Assembly: GCA_902381685.1 (NCBI GenBank)
Contig: LR698958.1
Location: 1,684,833 to 1,748,832 of the forward strand
Length of the DNA: 64,000 nucleotides
Source of the DNA: Lachnospiraceae bacterium
GTDB taxonomy: Bacteria; Bacillota; Clostridia; Lachnospirales; Lachnospiraceae
Reading direction: 5' to 3'
Shown: in pieces, positions 28,018-37,517 of the stretch
Numbering within the stretch: the first letter of the stretch is position 1
How the letters are laid out: each line of letters begins with the position of its first letter
Notes under the pieces: generated by a model
What the model was told of the DNA's origin: nothing
Databases searched by the model: none
Seen by the model: only the letters and a program-made list of their open reading frames with translations
Program-made: the position numbers and the translations under genes

Positions 28018-28848
28018 TTATGCTAATGCAAATTTTTCAATTGCTTTTGCCACACCATCATTCTCATTTGTATCCGTCACATAGTCTGCAGCCTGTTTTA
28101 CTTTCTCCACTGCATTTTCCATGGCAACTCCAAATCCCACTGCCTTCAACATCTCAAAATCGTTCATGCCGTCTCCACATGCCATAATTTCGTCCCGCTC
28201 TATTCCGAGCAGAGTTCCTAATCGCAGCAGTCCTTCACCCTTGTTCACACCGAACATATTCACTTCTATATTGTTCGATATTGCAGAGGTAGCCGTGACG
28301 CCTTGCACAGTTTTTACTTCTTCAAACGCCTGCTCCCTCTCTTTCAGACCGCTGAACATCACATGGACTTTATCCACGCGCACTTCTTTATCTTCCAACA
28401 ATTCTTCCATATTCTCCACCGGTTTTCGGCATGACCGGGCATAGCGTGCCATACTCTCTGACTCCGCATAATTTTCTATGTTCTCTAAATCTGACCGGTT
28501 TGTATACCCCTGTCCGTCAATAAATATTTCTTTATAAGTATCGTATGCCGAAAAGAGTTGAAGCAGTTCCTTCGTCTTCTCAGTTGACATTGTACATTTG
28601 CTGATGATTCTATTCTCTTTTATATCCACAATTCTCGCCCCATTTGACGTCAGTGCATAACGGATACCGTCAATGTCAAGCACTTCTTTTGGTATTCCCG
28701 TAAGCGGCCTTCCTGTCGCGACAACGATGACAATTCCTCTCTCAATCGCACGGCAAAGAACCTCTCTGCTGTGATCAGTCAGTTCTTTGTTATTATTCAG
28801 CAATGTACCGTCACAGTCAAGACCAATCATCTTAATCTGTTTCCCCAT
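28018..28848 (-). CDS. Cof-type HAD family hydrolase
   Basis: 276 residues with the four HAD motifs: motif [17 protein letters not shown], motif II VVATGRP, a lysine region ([14 protein letters not shown]) and motif [16 protein letters not shown]. The C2 cap places it in the Cof/YidA group, which dephosphorylates sugar phosphates and other small phosphates. The start overlaps the end of the upstream gene by 17 bases with an AGGAA site inside that gene. Confidence 0.9.
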   Translation of the reverse strand: MGKQIKMIGLDCDGTLLNNNKELTDHSREVLCRAIERGIVIVVATGRPLTGIPKEVLDIDGIRYALTSNGARIVDIKENRIISKCTMSTEKTKELLQLFSAYDTYKEIFIDGQGYTNRSDLENIENYAESESMARYARSCRKPVENMEELLEDKEVRVDKVHVMFSGLKEREQAFEEVKTVQGVTATSAISNNIEVNMFGVNKGEGLLRLGTLLGIERDEIMACGDGMNDFEMLKAVGFGVAMENAVEKVKQAADYVTDTNENDGVAKAIEKFALA

Positions 28849-29419
28849 AAACTGTCAATTCCTTTCTCTTTCGTACAAATCGAAATATCTGAAGACTGAT
28901 TTTATCCTTATTTCTCTCGTACGCCTGTCTTGCATACTCTTTCATGTAAGAAAGTTTTTCTTTCTCTTTCATAGGCAGAAATACAACCGTATCTTTCGCA
29001 GGTGCAATAATCAGCAGATCATCTTTCAGTTTCTCGGCACACATCGTCCATATCTGTCGAAAACAGAGAGCGCTCGCCTCATGGAACCCGTCTGCCACAA
29101 TACCAAATCCGCCATATAATGTTTGCGAAATAACAAATTTCACATCTCTCACCAGATTTGCACAGGCAATATGGTAAAGTTCTTCTATATTGCAATCATC
29201 AGGCAGCATTTTATCCCTTATTATCTCATATGTGTCATTCCCCCTGTTGATTACCAAAACAATATGCAAATCTCCCACAAATGTAATAAGAGGTGTATCC
29301 TTTGCTGAAATCTCTTTCCCATTTATCACCTGACAGTCGATAAGTTCACCTTTTACCCACGGATAAATTTTATCTTTTATCTTATCCAAACGATAATGTT
29401 CTTCTTCATACTTTCTCAT
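28832..29419 (-). CDS. DUF1444/DUF5688-like protein
   Basis: 195 residues, soluble. The middle (FVGDLHIVLVI and the late FVISQTLYGGFGIVADGF) resembles the DUF1444/DUF5688 group of Firmicutes proteins, from memory; I cannot assign a function. First gene of a unit with the HAD hydrolase and uppP, with AGAGGA before the ATG. Confidence 0.5.
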   Translation of the reverse strand: MRKYEEEHYRLDKIKDKIYPWVKGELIDCQVINGKEISAKDTPLITFVGDLHIVLVINRGNDTYEIIRDKMLPDDCNIEELYHIACANLVRDVKFVISQTLYGGFGIVADGFHEASALCFRQIWTMCAEKLKDDLLIIAPAKDTVVFLPMKEKEKLSYMKEYARQAYERNKDKISLQIFRFVRKRKELTVYGETD

Positions 29420-29466
29420 GTATTTTCCTCTTTGTCTATTTCAATTTTCTCTTATCATATCAAAAT

Positions 29467-29495
29467 TTGCAAAAAATATCAAATTATAGTAGAAT
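29467..29495 (+). promoter_or_regulatory. Promoter of the cell wall hydrolase gene
   Basis: TTGCAA (29467-29472), 17 bases, TAGAAT (29490-29495), about 66 bases before the chosen start. Confidence 0.5.
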
Positions 29496-29561
29496 AAAAA
29501 TGATACTTATCACAATAAGGTGCATATGGAGACTTTGGTTTCATTGAGAAAGGAATACATA

Positions 29562-30620
29562 ATGAATATAATACAAAAACGTAGGAAAAAAGTTTTTGCC
29601 CTATTGACTGCTGCCACTCTTTGTTTTTCAAGTCCTTTTACCTATGTACTACATGCTGAGAATACTACACAGAAACAACAAGATTTGGAAAATAATTTGA
29701 ATGAGTTAAATAAAGATAAGGACGCGACAGGAAAAAATCTGTCTGCTGCCACCTCATCTTTATCAAAAACCATGAAAGAAATTTCAACAACCCAGCAGGA
29801 ACTGGCTTTGGCAAAAGTACGCGAAAATGGACAGTATGAACTGATGAAAAAGAGGATTAAATACATCTATGAGTCCGGCTCAGCAAGTCTGTTATCCATG
29901 CTTTTTGAGTCTGAATCCATGGCAGACTTATTAAACAAAGCGGAATTCATCTCCACAGTCAGCGAATATGACCGCACTATGCTGGAGAAATTGCAGACTC
30001 TGCATTCAAGCATTGCCAAAAAGGAAAAAGAGTTGCGTCAGCAACAGAAAAATTTTGAGAAACAGAAAAAAGATCTGGAAGAAAAATACGAACAACTTTC
30101 ATCGAAAATAACAGATACTTCCAATGAACTGAACGACTATAAAAAACAGTTGGCCGAAGCAGAGGCTCTCGCCAAGGCAACCCAAAGCCTTCTTGACAAA
30201 AAACCTGCTGAAGAGCCTAGTAAACCGGACAGCAAGCCGGAGGAAAAACCCGATAACAAACCCGCTCCCCCTTCTGCCGCGGAAGATTTGGCATTATTTG
30301 CAGGTATTTTAGAATGCGAGGCGGGCTCGAGCGATTACAACGCTTTGCTTGCCGTTGCAACCGTTATTATGAACCGTGTGGAAAGTCCAAAGTATCCCAA
30401 CACACTATCAGGGGTCATCTATCAAAGCGGACAATTTTCACCTACCTGGACGGGAAAATTGGATAAAGTTTTAGAACGCGGACCAAAAAAACTATGTTAT
30501 CAGGTCGCACAGGACGCCCTTGCCGGTGCAAGATTGGATTCCGTCCGAAACTGTTATTCTTTCCGTGCAGCAACTAGCGGACATGACGGTATTATTGTTG
30601 GGGGAAATGTATTTTTTTAA
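29562..30620 (+). CDS. Secreted coiled-coil cell wall hydrolase (SleB/CwlJ-type domain)
   Basis: 352 residues from the ATG at 29562, with GAAAGGA seven bases upstream. A signal peptide (about 1-33, ending near YVLHAE) is followed by a long coiled coil (about 35-210, E/K/Q-rich, like the N-terminus of NlpC/P60 hydrolases), a proline-rich linker with PDSKPEEKPDNKP, and a C-terminal Hydrolase_2 domain: GILECEAGSSDYNALLAVA and VIMNRVESPKYPNTLSGVIY, where the first glutamate is the usual catalytic residue. Related domains occur in spore cortex-lytic enzymes; here the coiled coil suggests recruitment at the wall. Role in spores or growth not decided. Confidence 0.85.
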   Translation: MNIIQKRRKKVFALLTAATLCFSSPFTYVLHAENTTQKQQDLENNLNELNKDKDATGKNLSAATSSLSKTMKEISTTQQELALAKVRENGQYELMKKRIKYIYESGSASLLSMLFESESMADLLNKAEFISTVSEYDRTMLEKLQTLHSSIAKKEKELRQQQKNFEKQKKDLEEKYEQLSSKITDTSNELNDYKKQLAEAEALAKATQSLLDKKPAEEPSKPDSKPEEKPDNKPAPPSAAEDLALFAGILECEAGSSDYNALLAVATVIMNRVESPKYPNTLSGVIYQSGQFSPTWTGKLDKVLERGPKKLCYQVAQDALAGARLDSVRNCYSFRAATSGHDGIIVGGNVFF

Positions 30621-30630
30621 TTAGATTCAC

Positions 30631-30674
30631 AAAAATGAGAGGACGCCTTATCAGGCCCAATCCTCTCATTTTTT
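30631..30674. terminator. Bidirectional terminator
   Basis: AAAAATGAGAGGA pairs with TCCTCTCATTTTT with an inner GCCT/AGGC repeat. It serves the cell wall hydrolase gene and the convergent phosphotransferase gene. Confidence 0.85.
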
Positions 30675-30678
30675 GCTT

Positions 30679-31434
30679 CTATTGATAATCGAATACGTCA
30701 ATCCATTTCATCAGAAATTCTTTTTCCATCTCATTATTCTTCGTCAATTGTGCCGCTGCTACGATTGGGAGCCACTGCTGTACATATTGTTTTGCCGTAT
30801 CACTCTTCTTACAGAATAATTTCAAATATAAATCCGCTGTTTCCTGATCTTTCAAGGCAAATAACAGATATGTCATCGCTGCGTCAGCACTTGCATTTCC
30901 CTGTGTCGCATGCGCCCAGTCAACAACCGTCATCTTTCCGTTCTTTCCGACAATTACGTTACTTGGGTTAAAATCACCATGACACACTTTATCGTGTTTC
31001 GGCATGCTTTCCAATCTTGTTAAAAGTTCATATCTTGCTGTCGCATCTAATTCTTTTAAACTGTTAATCTGACGTGCAAGTTTGTCTTTCAATTTGTTCA
31101 ATAATGGTGCTTTTTTACTGTGAACCTGTAACTGCAAATCCACAAAATCTTCCATATATTTTTCAAGATTCTTGGAATCCACCTGCATCATCTCAGCGAG
31201 TGTCTTTCCTTCTTTGTATTCGATGACAACCGCCCATTTTCCGTCCACTTCACTTACACTTTTTACTTTAGGAATATCAAGACCTGTCTCTTCCACTCTG
31301 GCAGTATTCAGCGCTTCATTAAATACGTCTGATTTCAAATGAGTCTTCTCGAATACTTTCACAATACCTTCATCACATTTGTACACTTCTTTATATGCAC
31401 GTTTTACGATTAAATTACTTTTATCCAGTTTCAT
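30679..31434 (-). CDS. Aminoglycoside phosphotransferase-like kinase
   Basis: 251 residues with the APH/choline kinase fold. Seen: the lysine region AVVIEYKEGKTLAEMM, the catalytic loop VCHGDFNPSNVIVG and the metal aspartate in MTVVDWAHATQG. Many Lachnospiraceae encode such a chromosomal protein with no resistance role shown; the substrate could be a small metabolite. I would not call it a resistance gene. The ATG follows AGGAGG. Confidence 0.85.
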   Translation of the reverse strand: MKLDKSNLIVKRAYKEVYKCDEGIVKVFEKTHLKSDVFNEALNTARVEETGLDIPKVKSVSEVDGKWAVVIEYKEGKTLAEMMQVDSKNLEKYMEDFVDLQLQVHSKKAPLLNKLKDKLARQINSLKELDATARYELLTRLESMPKHDKVCHGDFNPSNVIVGKNGKMTVVDWAHATQGNASADAAMTYLLFALKDQETADLYLKLFCKKSDTAKQYVQQWLPIVAAAQLTKNNEMEKEFLMKWIDVFDYQ

Positions 31435-31480
31435 AAGTCATACCTCCTATAGTTTTCCTCGTTCTTTATTTGATAATTAT

Positions 31481-31508
31481 ATTATACACCTCTCTCTCTT
31501 AAATGCAA
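31481..31508 (-). promoter_or_regulatory. Promoter of the phosphotransferase gene
   Basis: Minus strand TTGCAT (31508-31503), 16-base spacer, TATAAT (31486-31481), about 45 bases before the start codon. Confidence 0.6.
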
Positions 31509-31919
31509 TAGTTTTTTAAATAATTTTTAACAATCTTTTTTATAATATTTTTATTGTCTTTTATTTAACAATCCGTTTCATTCTTTTTGAACCGGTTGCA
31601 TATTTTTCACTTTTATGCAAAAGTCATAACGCTTCGTGTATGATAAATGAATATGGAAGATATACCACTACCGTACAAAAGTACATTTTAAACAATATCC
31701 TCTGTATCAGCCAGATTTTTACAATATTGAAATATAATTCAGGAAATTGTGTCCGATTATACCTGAATAATCTGATTAAACAGGCCTCTTTCCTTTGGGA
31801 TTTCGCCCTTTCAGTATCATTTGAAAATGTTTTTACTTATAATCCCATCGGAAAGGGCAAGGAATCCCATAAATACGTTGATTTTTTTGAAAAAAGTCAA
31901 AAAGGGACGGGGTAAACCG
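31509..31919. other. AT-rich intergenic region with several inverted repeats
   Basis: No convincing gene. Inverted repeats are TTGCATA/TATGCAA (about 31597-31621), ATTCAGG/CCTGAAT (about 31738-31767) and a longer pair, GGGATTTCGCCCTTTC and GAAAGGGCAAGGAATCCC (31798-31868), followed by GATTTTTTTG. On the plus strand this could fold as an RNA ending in a U run. The tail, with GGGACGGGGTAAACCGC, leads into the palindrome at 31920. Confidence 0.4.
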
Positions 31920-31964
31920 CAATTGGGGACGTAGTGATTTGTGATTTCACTACGTCCCCAATTG
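31920..31964. repeat. Palindromic repeat with GGGGACGTAGT core, copy 1
   Basis: Perfect 18-base arms (CAATTGGGGACGTAGTGA and its complement) around a nine-base loop, 20 bases past the adhE stop. The core GGGGACGTAGT, 13 bases, ACTACGTCCCC is shared with the palindrome at 56456-56528; flanks and loops differ. It could end adhE transcripts but lacks a clean U run next to the stem. Confidence 0.75.
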
Positions 31965-31984
31965 GGCGTTTCAAACAATTCTGA

Positions 31985-34597
31985 TTATTTTCCGTAATAT
32001 ACTCTTAAGTACATTTCTTTGATTTCTTTCATCAATGGATATCTTGGGTTAGCACCTGTACACTGATCGTCAAATGCCTGTTCTACCATTTCATCTAATG
32101 TATCTAAGAAGTATTTTTCATCTACTCCGTATTCTTTGATTGTTTTCTTAATTCCAACTTTTTCTTTTAATTCATCAATCTTAACTAAGAATTTTTCAAA
32201 TGTTTCTTTGTCGTCTTTTCCTACAACACCACAGAATCTAGCACATTCAGCATATCTTTCTAATGCGTGTGGATACTGGTACTGTGAGAATGTTCCCATT
32301 TTTGTAGGTACATCTGTTGCATTGAATTTCATTACTTCATTAATTAATAATGCGTTTGCAACACCGTGTGGTAAGTGGTGGAATGCACCTAATTTATGTG
32401 CCATTGAGTGGCATACTCCAAGGAAAGCATTAGCGAATGCCATACCTGCCATACAAGAAGCATCTGCCATTTTTTCTCTTGCTTTAGGATCATTTGCACC
32501 GTTTTCGTATGCTGATGGTAAATATTCAAAGATGTTTTTCATTGCTTTTAAAGCAAGTCCATCTGTGTAGTCTGTTGCCATGATAGATGCGTATGCTTCT
32601 AATGCGTGTGTTAAAGCATCGATACCGGAAGCACTTGTAAGTCCTTTTGGCTGGCTCATCATGTTGTCTGCATCAATAATAGCCATTTTAGGAAGTAATT
32701 CATAATCTGCTAATGGATATTTTACTCCTGTTTTTTCATCTGTGATAACTGCGAATGGTGTTACCTCAGAACCTGTTCCTGAAGATGTAGGGATTGCTAC
32801 AAAGTATGCTTTTTCACCCATTTTAGGGAATGTGTATACTCTCTTACGGATATCCATAAAGCGCATAGCCATATCCATGAAGTCTGCTTCCGGGTGTTCA
32901 TACATTACCCACATAATCTTACCTGCGTCCATTGCTGAACCACCACCAAGAGCGATGATAACGTCTGGGCCAAATGCTCTCATTGCCTCTGCTCCTGCTT
33001 TTGCACAAGCAAGTGTTGGGTCCGGTGCTACTTCGTAGAAGCATGTGTGCTGGATTCCCATTTCATCTAATTTTTCTTCGATACCTTTTACATATCCGTT
33101 GTGGTATAAGAAACTGTCAGTTACGATAAATGCTTTCTTTTTACCCATTACTGTTCCAAGTTCATCAAGTGCAACAGGCATACAACCTTTTTTGAAGTAA
33201 ACCTTTTCAGGTGCTCTAAACCAAAGCATATTTTCTCTCCTCTCGGCAACTGTTTTAATGTTAATTAAATGTCTTACACCAACGTTTTCAGATACAGAGT
33301 TTCCACCCCATGAACCACAACCTAATGTAAGAGACGGTGCCAACTTGAAGTTGTAAAGATCACCGATTCCACCGTGAGAAGAAGGTGTATTTACTAAAAT
33401 ACGGCAAGTTTTCATTGCTGCTGCATGTTTTGCTAATTTTTCTGTCTGTGCAGGGTGAATGTAAATAGAAGATGTATGTCCATATCCACCGTCTGCTACT
33501 AACTGTTCTGCTTTTGCAATCGCTTCATCAAATGTTTTTGCTTTGTACATTGCAAGTACAGGAGATAATTTTTCATGTGCAAATTCTTCTGAAATATCTA
33601 CTGATTCAACTTCACCAATTAAAATCTTAGTTTCTTCAGGAACTTTCACTCCTGCAAGTGCAGCGATTGTATGTGCTGACTGTCCAACGATTTTTGCATT
33701 TAATGCTCCGTTGATGATAATTGTTTTACGAACTTTTTCAATTTCGTCTTTCTTTAAGAAGTAGCAGCCGCGAAGTGCAAATTCTTCTTTTACTTCTTTA
33801 TATACGCCTTCCAAAACAGTTACTGACTGTTCTGAAGCACAAATCATACCATTATCAAATGTTTTTGAATGAATGATTGAGTTTACTGCCATCTTTACAT
33901 CTGCCGTATCATCAATGATAACCGGTGTGTTACCTGCACCTACACCAAGCGCCGGTTTTCCTGAAGAGTATGCTGCTTTAACCATACCAGGACCACCTGT
34001 AGCAAGGATTGTGTCTGCACCTTTCATTACTTCATTTGTCAATTCAAGTGATGGTACGTCAATCCAACCGATGATTCCTTCCGGTGCACCTGCTTTAACT
34101 GCTGCATCTAAAACAACTTTTGCTGCTGCGATTGTAGATGCTTTTGCACGTGGGTGTGGGCTGATGATAATTGCATTTCTTGTTTTTAATGCAATCAATG
34201 TTTTGAAAATCGCTGTTGATGTTGGGTTAGTTGTTGGAATAACCGCTGCGATTAAACCGATTGGTTCTGCAACTTTTTTAATTCCGTATGCTTTATCTTC
34301 TTCAATTACTCCGCAAGTTTTTGTATCTTTATATGCGTTGTAAATATATTCTGCTGCGTAATGATTTTTAATTACTTTGTCTTCAACGATACCCATTCCT
34401 GTTTCTTCTACTGCCATTTTTGCTAATGGGATACGCTGTTTATTTGCTGCTAAAGCAGCTTCAAAAAAGATTTTATCTACTTGTTCCTGTGTAAATGTAG
34501 CAAATACTTTCTGTGCTTCTCTCATCGCTTCCATCTTTGCTGTAAGCGCTTCTACACTATCAATAATTTCCGGTACGATTTCTTTTTTCTTCGTCAT
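31985..34597 (-). CDS. adhE: Bifunctional acetaldehyde-CoA/alcohol dehydrogenase
   Basis: 870 residues from the ATG at 34597; GGAGG lies eight bases before it, inside a longer frame from 34612. The N-terminal aldehyde dehydrogenase half has the active-site cysteine in NGMICASEQSV and GVGAGNTPVI; the linker leads to an iron-dependent alcohol dehydrogenase half with ALGGGSAMDAGK, TSSGTGSEVTPFAVI and metal-binding histidines in CHSMAHKLGAFHHLPHG. It reduces acetyl-CoA to ethanol by two NADH-dependent steps, forming long filaments called spirosomes. Its own promoter lies upstream. Typical of fermenting Clostridia. Confidence 0.96.
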   Translation of the reverse strand: MTKKKEIVPEIIDSVEALTAKMEAMREAQKVFATFTQEQVDKIFFEAALAANKQRIPLAKMAVEETGMGIVEDKVIKNHYAAEYIYNAYKDTKTCGVIEEDKAYGIKKVAEPIGLIAAVIPTTNPTSTAIFKTLIALKTRNAIIISPHPRAKASTIAAAKVVLDAAVKAGAPEGIIGWIDVPSLELTNEVMKGADTILATGGPGMVKAAYSSGKPALGVGAGNTPVIIDDTADVKMAVNSIIHSKTFDNGMICASEQSVTVLEGVYKEVKEEFALRGCYFLKKDEIEKVRKTIIINGALNAKIVGQSAHTIAALAGVKVPEETKILIGEVESVDISEEFAHEKLSPVLAMYKAKTFDEAIAKAEQLVADGGYGHTSSIYIHPAQTEKLAKHAAAMKTCRILVNTPSSHGGIGDLYNFKLAPSLTLGCGSWGGNSVSENVGVRHLINIKTVAERRENMLWFRAPEKVYFKKGCMPVALDELGTVMGKKKAFIVTDSFLYHNGYVKGIEEKLDEMGIQHTCFYEVAPDPTLACAKAGAEAMRAFGPDVIIALGGGSAMDAGKIMWVMYEHPEADFMDMAMRFMDIRKRVYTFPKMGEKAYFVAIPTSSGTGSEVTPFAVITDEKTGVKYPLADYELLPKMAIIDADNMMSQPKGLTSASGIDALTHALEAYASIMATDYTDGLALKAMKNIFEYLPSAYENGANDPKAREKMADASCMAGMAFANAFLGVCHSMAHKLGAFHHLPHGVANALLINEVMKFNATDVPTKMGTFSQYQYPHALERYAECARFCGVVGKDDKETFEKFLVKIDELKEKVGIKKTIKEYGVDEKYFLDTLDEMVEQAFDDQCTGANPRYPLMKEIKEMYLRVYYGK

Positions 34598-34640
34598 TTC
34601 ATTATCCTCCATGAATGAGTTCTTTTGCTTTACGTTTGTT

Positions 34641-34694
34641 AGTATATTCCATCGTTAAATATTTGTCAATTCATTTTTGATATTTTTTTAACGA
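34641..34694 (-). promoter_or_regulatory. adhE promoter with inverted repeat around the -35 box
   Basis: Minus strand TTGACA (34669-34664), 17 bases, TATACT (34646-34641), close to consensus. The pair TCGTTAAA (34652-34659) and TTTAACGA (34687-34694) flanks the -35 box, one half in the spacer, and could bind a regulator. It does not match the usual Rex site. Confidence 0.65.
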
Positions 34695-34857
34695 AGAATA
34701 TTCTTTCTCTGTTAAGCACAATTTTTTTCACTTTTTTGTTTTATTCTATACATTTTGCACAATTCATAACACTCAACCACAATTCCTCTTCCCTATAAAT
34801 CAAAATCTATGATAAACTATAAACTAAGAATATATCATAAGAAATGGAGAATGCAGA

Positions 34858-35130
34858 ATGAAGTTAATTATTTATGGAACAAAAACATGTAAAGACTGTG
34901 TAGATGCCTTGGAAGTATTGGAACAGAAAAATGTTCGCTACTTATTTCTGGAGTTTTCCGACAGCATTGGGAATTTAAAACGTTTTTTGAAAATCCGTGA
35001 CACAAATCCTATGTTTAACCCTGTGAAGGAAAAAGGCGGCATAGGTGTTCCTCTTTTCGTATTTGAGGACGGAACAATGACTTTTGAGTTGGACGATGTG
35101 CTTGCCAGAATAGATGCGGCTTCAGAGTAA
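34858..35130 (+). CDS. Glutaredoxin-like protein
   Basis: 90 residues with a thioredoxin fold: IIYGTKTCKDCVDALEVLE carries a CxxC pair (residues 11 and 14) and IGVPLFVFEDG supplies the cis-proline. It is shorter than classical thioredoxin and fits the glutaredoxin-related group. It probably acts as a small thiol-disulphide carrier; the partner is unknown. A weak GGAGA site precedes the ATG. It is divergent from adhE, with which it shares a 250-base promoter region. Confidence 0.8.
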   Translation: MKLIIYGTKTCKDCVDALEVLEQKNVRYLFLEFSDSIGNLKRFLKIRDTNPMFNPVKEKGGIGVPLFVFEDGTMTFELDDVLARIDAASE

Positions 35131-35134
35131 AACA

Positions 35135-35157
35135 AAGGAGGGCGATTTGCCCTCCTT
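35135..35157. terminator. GC-rich hairpin terminator
   Basis: AAGGAGGGC and GCCCTCCTT surround a five-base loop between the convergent glutaredoxin-like and S41 peptidase genes; on the minus strand it is followed by TTTGTTTT. Confidence 0.75.
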
Positions 35158-35160
35158 CTT

Positions 35161-36909
35161 CTAATTATTTAAAATTTCCTCTATTCCTTTTTCAAGCAAT
35201 TCGTCCCGTCCTTCTTTAATCCCCTGTATTGTCGGAAAAATTTCTATATCCGGTTTCAGACCAACTCTCTGTGTCTGCTCTCCTTCCGCTGTATATACAC
35301 CCAGTCCACTCATGTTTATTCTAAGGTCTCCCGGAAGTTTTACTTCTACTAAATCTCCATTTGCACCTCTGGACTCACTTCCAATCACAACTGCATTTGG
35401 TGACTGACGCAAAGACATAATAGTAGTTTCACTTTGACTTACACTCCTCTCGTCCATCAGTAAAATGACTTTTCCACTATACTGTGGATACTCTTTGTCT
35501 TTCATCATTCCCTTACCTACTGACATTGGAATCGCATAATACCTTCCCGGAACTGCCGGATTTGGAAAAACAAACTGTAAAACCTCTTCCATCTCCGGAT
35601 TGATGTATTCCGCCATCGAATAGGCTATCACCGAAGAAGGATAATATCTTAAATCCACAATAATACCTTCTATATCCGCAAATTTTTCCATCAGTTTTTC
35701 TAAATCTCCCTCTTTCAAATCGGAGGGATCGATATAGCCTATTTTTTCTTCCTCAATAAATCCATTTTTCTGTGGATTTTCATACATATATGGTTCTTCA
35801 GATGTGTTTACCTTCAACTTCTTTTCTTCACCGTCACGCAAAACGATAACTTCCGAAGTTTTCCCCTCTGTCTGCATAAGTTGATACTTTATTTTTGCAA
35901 CAAATTTATCTTCCTCGGGAATTGCTTTATATTTTTTCAATTCTTTTATTCTTTTTTCTAGCTCTATTTCGTCAATGGAAAGAAGTATATCACCCACTTT
36001 TAAATTTTTCTCATCTTTTCCCACCTGATTGATAATCACTTTATTTTCCACATACATGAATTCACATTGTAAATAGTATTTTCCATAAAAGTTTATTAAT
36101 ATATCTTCATTATCTATTACTTCTAAATGCGGATCCCCTGTCTGTGCCGCCATTTCTGCTATAACAAGTGCATACTCCCTATATGTTTTCGTTTGAACCA
36201 TTCTATGAATTTCCTCTTTTAATACTTCGTCCCAATCTTTCCTTGCAATTTGAACATTTGGAGAATAATATTCATATATATTCCAAAATCTAAAAAGAGA
36301 AAGTAACTTCATTCCGTCGTCATCTTCCCGAAGAGGATAGTTTTTTTCATTTGTAAAAAATGTAAGTGGCTGATTATCATAAAAAGAAGCATATGCATTT
36401 TTTCTCTCCCCGATAAATGTCTTGGACAACTTCTGCAAATAGTTACCCACATCTTTATCGAGAAACTGCTCATCATATATCCACTTACTCTCCGGCTCTC
36501 CCACATTATCTTTTTGAGGATATGTTAAATATTTTTCTGCTTTCTTATCTGATTTCTCTTCAAAAGGAAACCTCTTTAACCAATCATATACGATTTTATT
36601 TGTCTTTTCTTGATTTTCGCTTTTCAAAATTTCAGGCATGACACGGAAAAGTTCGGCATCCCAATTTATTTTCCCATTAACAATATCGGGATGGCGATAT
36701 TTGATATATCCCCAAACTTTACACAATTTATATAGAGAGTTGTTCTGTTCAGATGAAATTTCTTCAATTTTTATATCCGTTCCTGAAGCAAATTCTTTAT
36801 CTTTATCTCTTTCCAATTTATTTTTATCTTGGGATAAGATAAGACCAATGCACAAAATCACAACGCTGACACCGATTACACCTAAAAATATCACCTTTTT
36901 CTTCTTCAT
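35161..36909 (-). CDS. S41 family peptidase, membrane-anchored
   Basis: 582 residues from the ATG at 36909 (CAGGTG seven bases upstream). One membrane segment near the N-terminus (VIFLGVIGVSVVILCIGLIL) anchors an outside protein. A PDZ-like region (about 265-320: VGDILLSIDEIELEKRIKEL) is followed by the tail-specific protease core with IEGIVVDLRYYPSS and the catalytic serine region DERSVSQSETTIMSL, then IGSESRGANGD. The long N-terminal part (about 40-260) matches the S41 proteins with an extra tricorn-like N-terminal domain. Substrate unknown. It stands alone between terminators. Confidence 0.85.
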   Translation of the reverse strand: MKKKKVIFLGVIGVSVVILCIGLILSQDKNKLERDKDKEFASGTDIKIEEISSEQNNSLYKLCKVWGYIKYRHPDIVNGKINWDAELFRVMPEILKSENQEKTNKIVYDWLKRFPFEEKSDKKAEKYLTYPQKDNVGEPESKWIYDEQFLDKDVGNYLQKLSKTFIGERKNAYASFYDNQPLTFFTNEKNYPLREDDDGMKLLSLFRFWNIYEYYSPNVQIARKDWDEVLKEEIHRMVQTKTYREYALVIAEMAAQTGDPHLEVIDNEDILINFYGKYYLQCEFMYVENKVIINQVGKDEKNLKVGDILLSIDEIELEKRIKELKKYKAIPEEDKFVAKIKYQLMQTEGKTSEVIVLRDGEEKKLKVNTSEEPYMYENPQKNGFIEEEKIGYIDPSDLKEGDLEKLMEKFADIEGIIVDLRYYPSSVIAYSMAEYINPEMEEVLQFVFPNPAVPGRYYAIPMSVGKGMMKDKEYPQYSGKVILLMDERSVSQSETTIMSLRQSPNAVVIGSESRGANGDLVEVKLPGDLRINMSGLGVYTAEGEQTQRVGLKPDIEIFPTIQGIKEGRDELLEKGIEEILNN

Positions 36910-36945
36910 TTGAGACACCTGCCTTTTTTCTTCATTATATGACAA

Positions 36946-36976
36946 AAGCCCCGACAGAACAACTCTGTCGAGGCTT
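36946..36976 (-). terminator. Terminator at the end of the ribosomal cluster
   Basis: Minus strand AAGCCTCGACAGA pairs with TCTGTCGGGGCTT, followed by TTTTG. It lies 14 bases past the rplQ stop. Confidence 0.8.
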
Positions 36977-36989
36977 ATATTTATTATTC

Positions 36990-37517
36990 TTATACTAATT
37001 CAAGAAGAACTTCCATAGCGGCATCACCTTTACGTAAACCGATTTTTACGATTCTTGTGTAACCACCGTTACGGTTTGCATATTTAGGAGCAATTTCATC
37101 AAATAATTTTGCTACTAAATCAACTTCTTTAGCGCTTCTTTTTTTGCCGTCTTTTACTTCTACTACAGGATAGAGAACTTTAAGCATTTCTCTTCTTGCG
37201 TGTAATCTAGAAGGCATATCTTTTTTGATTGTTTTTTCAACTTCATCATAAACAGTAACTTTTTTACCATCTACAACTTCTTTTACTCTTTTACCGTTCT
37301 GGTCTTTACGAGCAACTTTTGCCATAACTTTAACTTCTTCAAAGTTATCTTTTTCTTTTACTGCTAAAGCGATAAGACCTTCTGCAACTTTGCGGATTTC
37401 TTTTGCTTTTGCTTCTGTAGTAACGATTTTACCGTTATTAAGTAATGCTGTTACCTGGTTTCTGATTAATGCTTTTCTCTGGCTTGATGTTCTGCCAAGT
37501 TTTCTATATTTTGCCAT
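36990..37517 (-). CDS. rplQ: 50S ribosomal protein L17
   Basis: 175 residues from the ATG at 37517 (GGAGG upstream; a longer frame to 37532 starts in the ribosome site). The L17 core is at the N-terminus ([20 protein letters not shown], in part) and the C-terminus ([21 protein letters not shown]). Typical bacterial L17 has 110-130 residues; here an inserted charged segment of about 50 residues (about 65-115, rich in K, D, V) separates the two halves. L17 lies near the peptide exit tunnel. Last gene of the alpha operon. Confidence 0.95.
   Translation of the reverse strand: MAKYRKLGRTSSQRKALIRNQVTALLNNGKIVTTEAKAKEIRKVAEGLIALAVKEKDNFEEVKVMAKVARKDQNGKRVKEVVDGKKVTVYDEVEKTIKKDMPSRLHARREMLKVLYPVVEVKDGKKRSAKEVDLVAKLFDEIAPKYANRNGGYTRIVKIGLRKGDAAMEVLLELV

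Noticed and set aside
30679..31434. Calling the phosphotransferase-like gene an aminoglycoside resistance gene
   Set aside because: Only the general kinase fold is seen; similar chromosomal proteins are common without resistance, and no mobile element is adjacent.
31640..31915. A 91-codon plus-strand open frame in the region before adhE
   Set aside because: It has no ribosome binding site, an odd composition, and runs through inverted repeats; more likely non-coding.
34620..34760. A Rex-type redox operator before adhE
   Set aside because: TTGTGCTTAACA was seen but its half-site spacing does not fit the usual Rex site; only a separate TCGTTAAA/TTTAACGA pair is reported.
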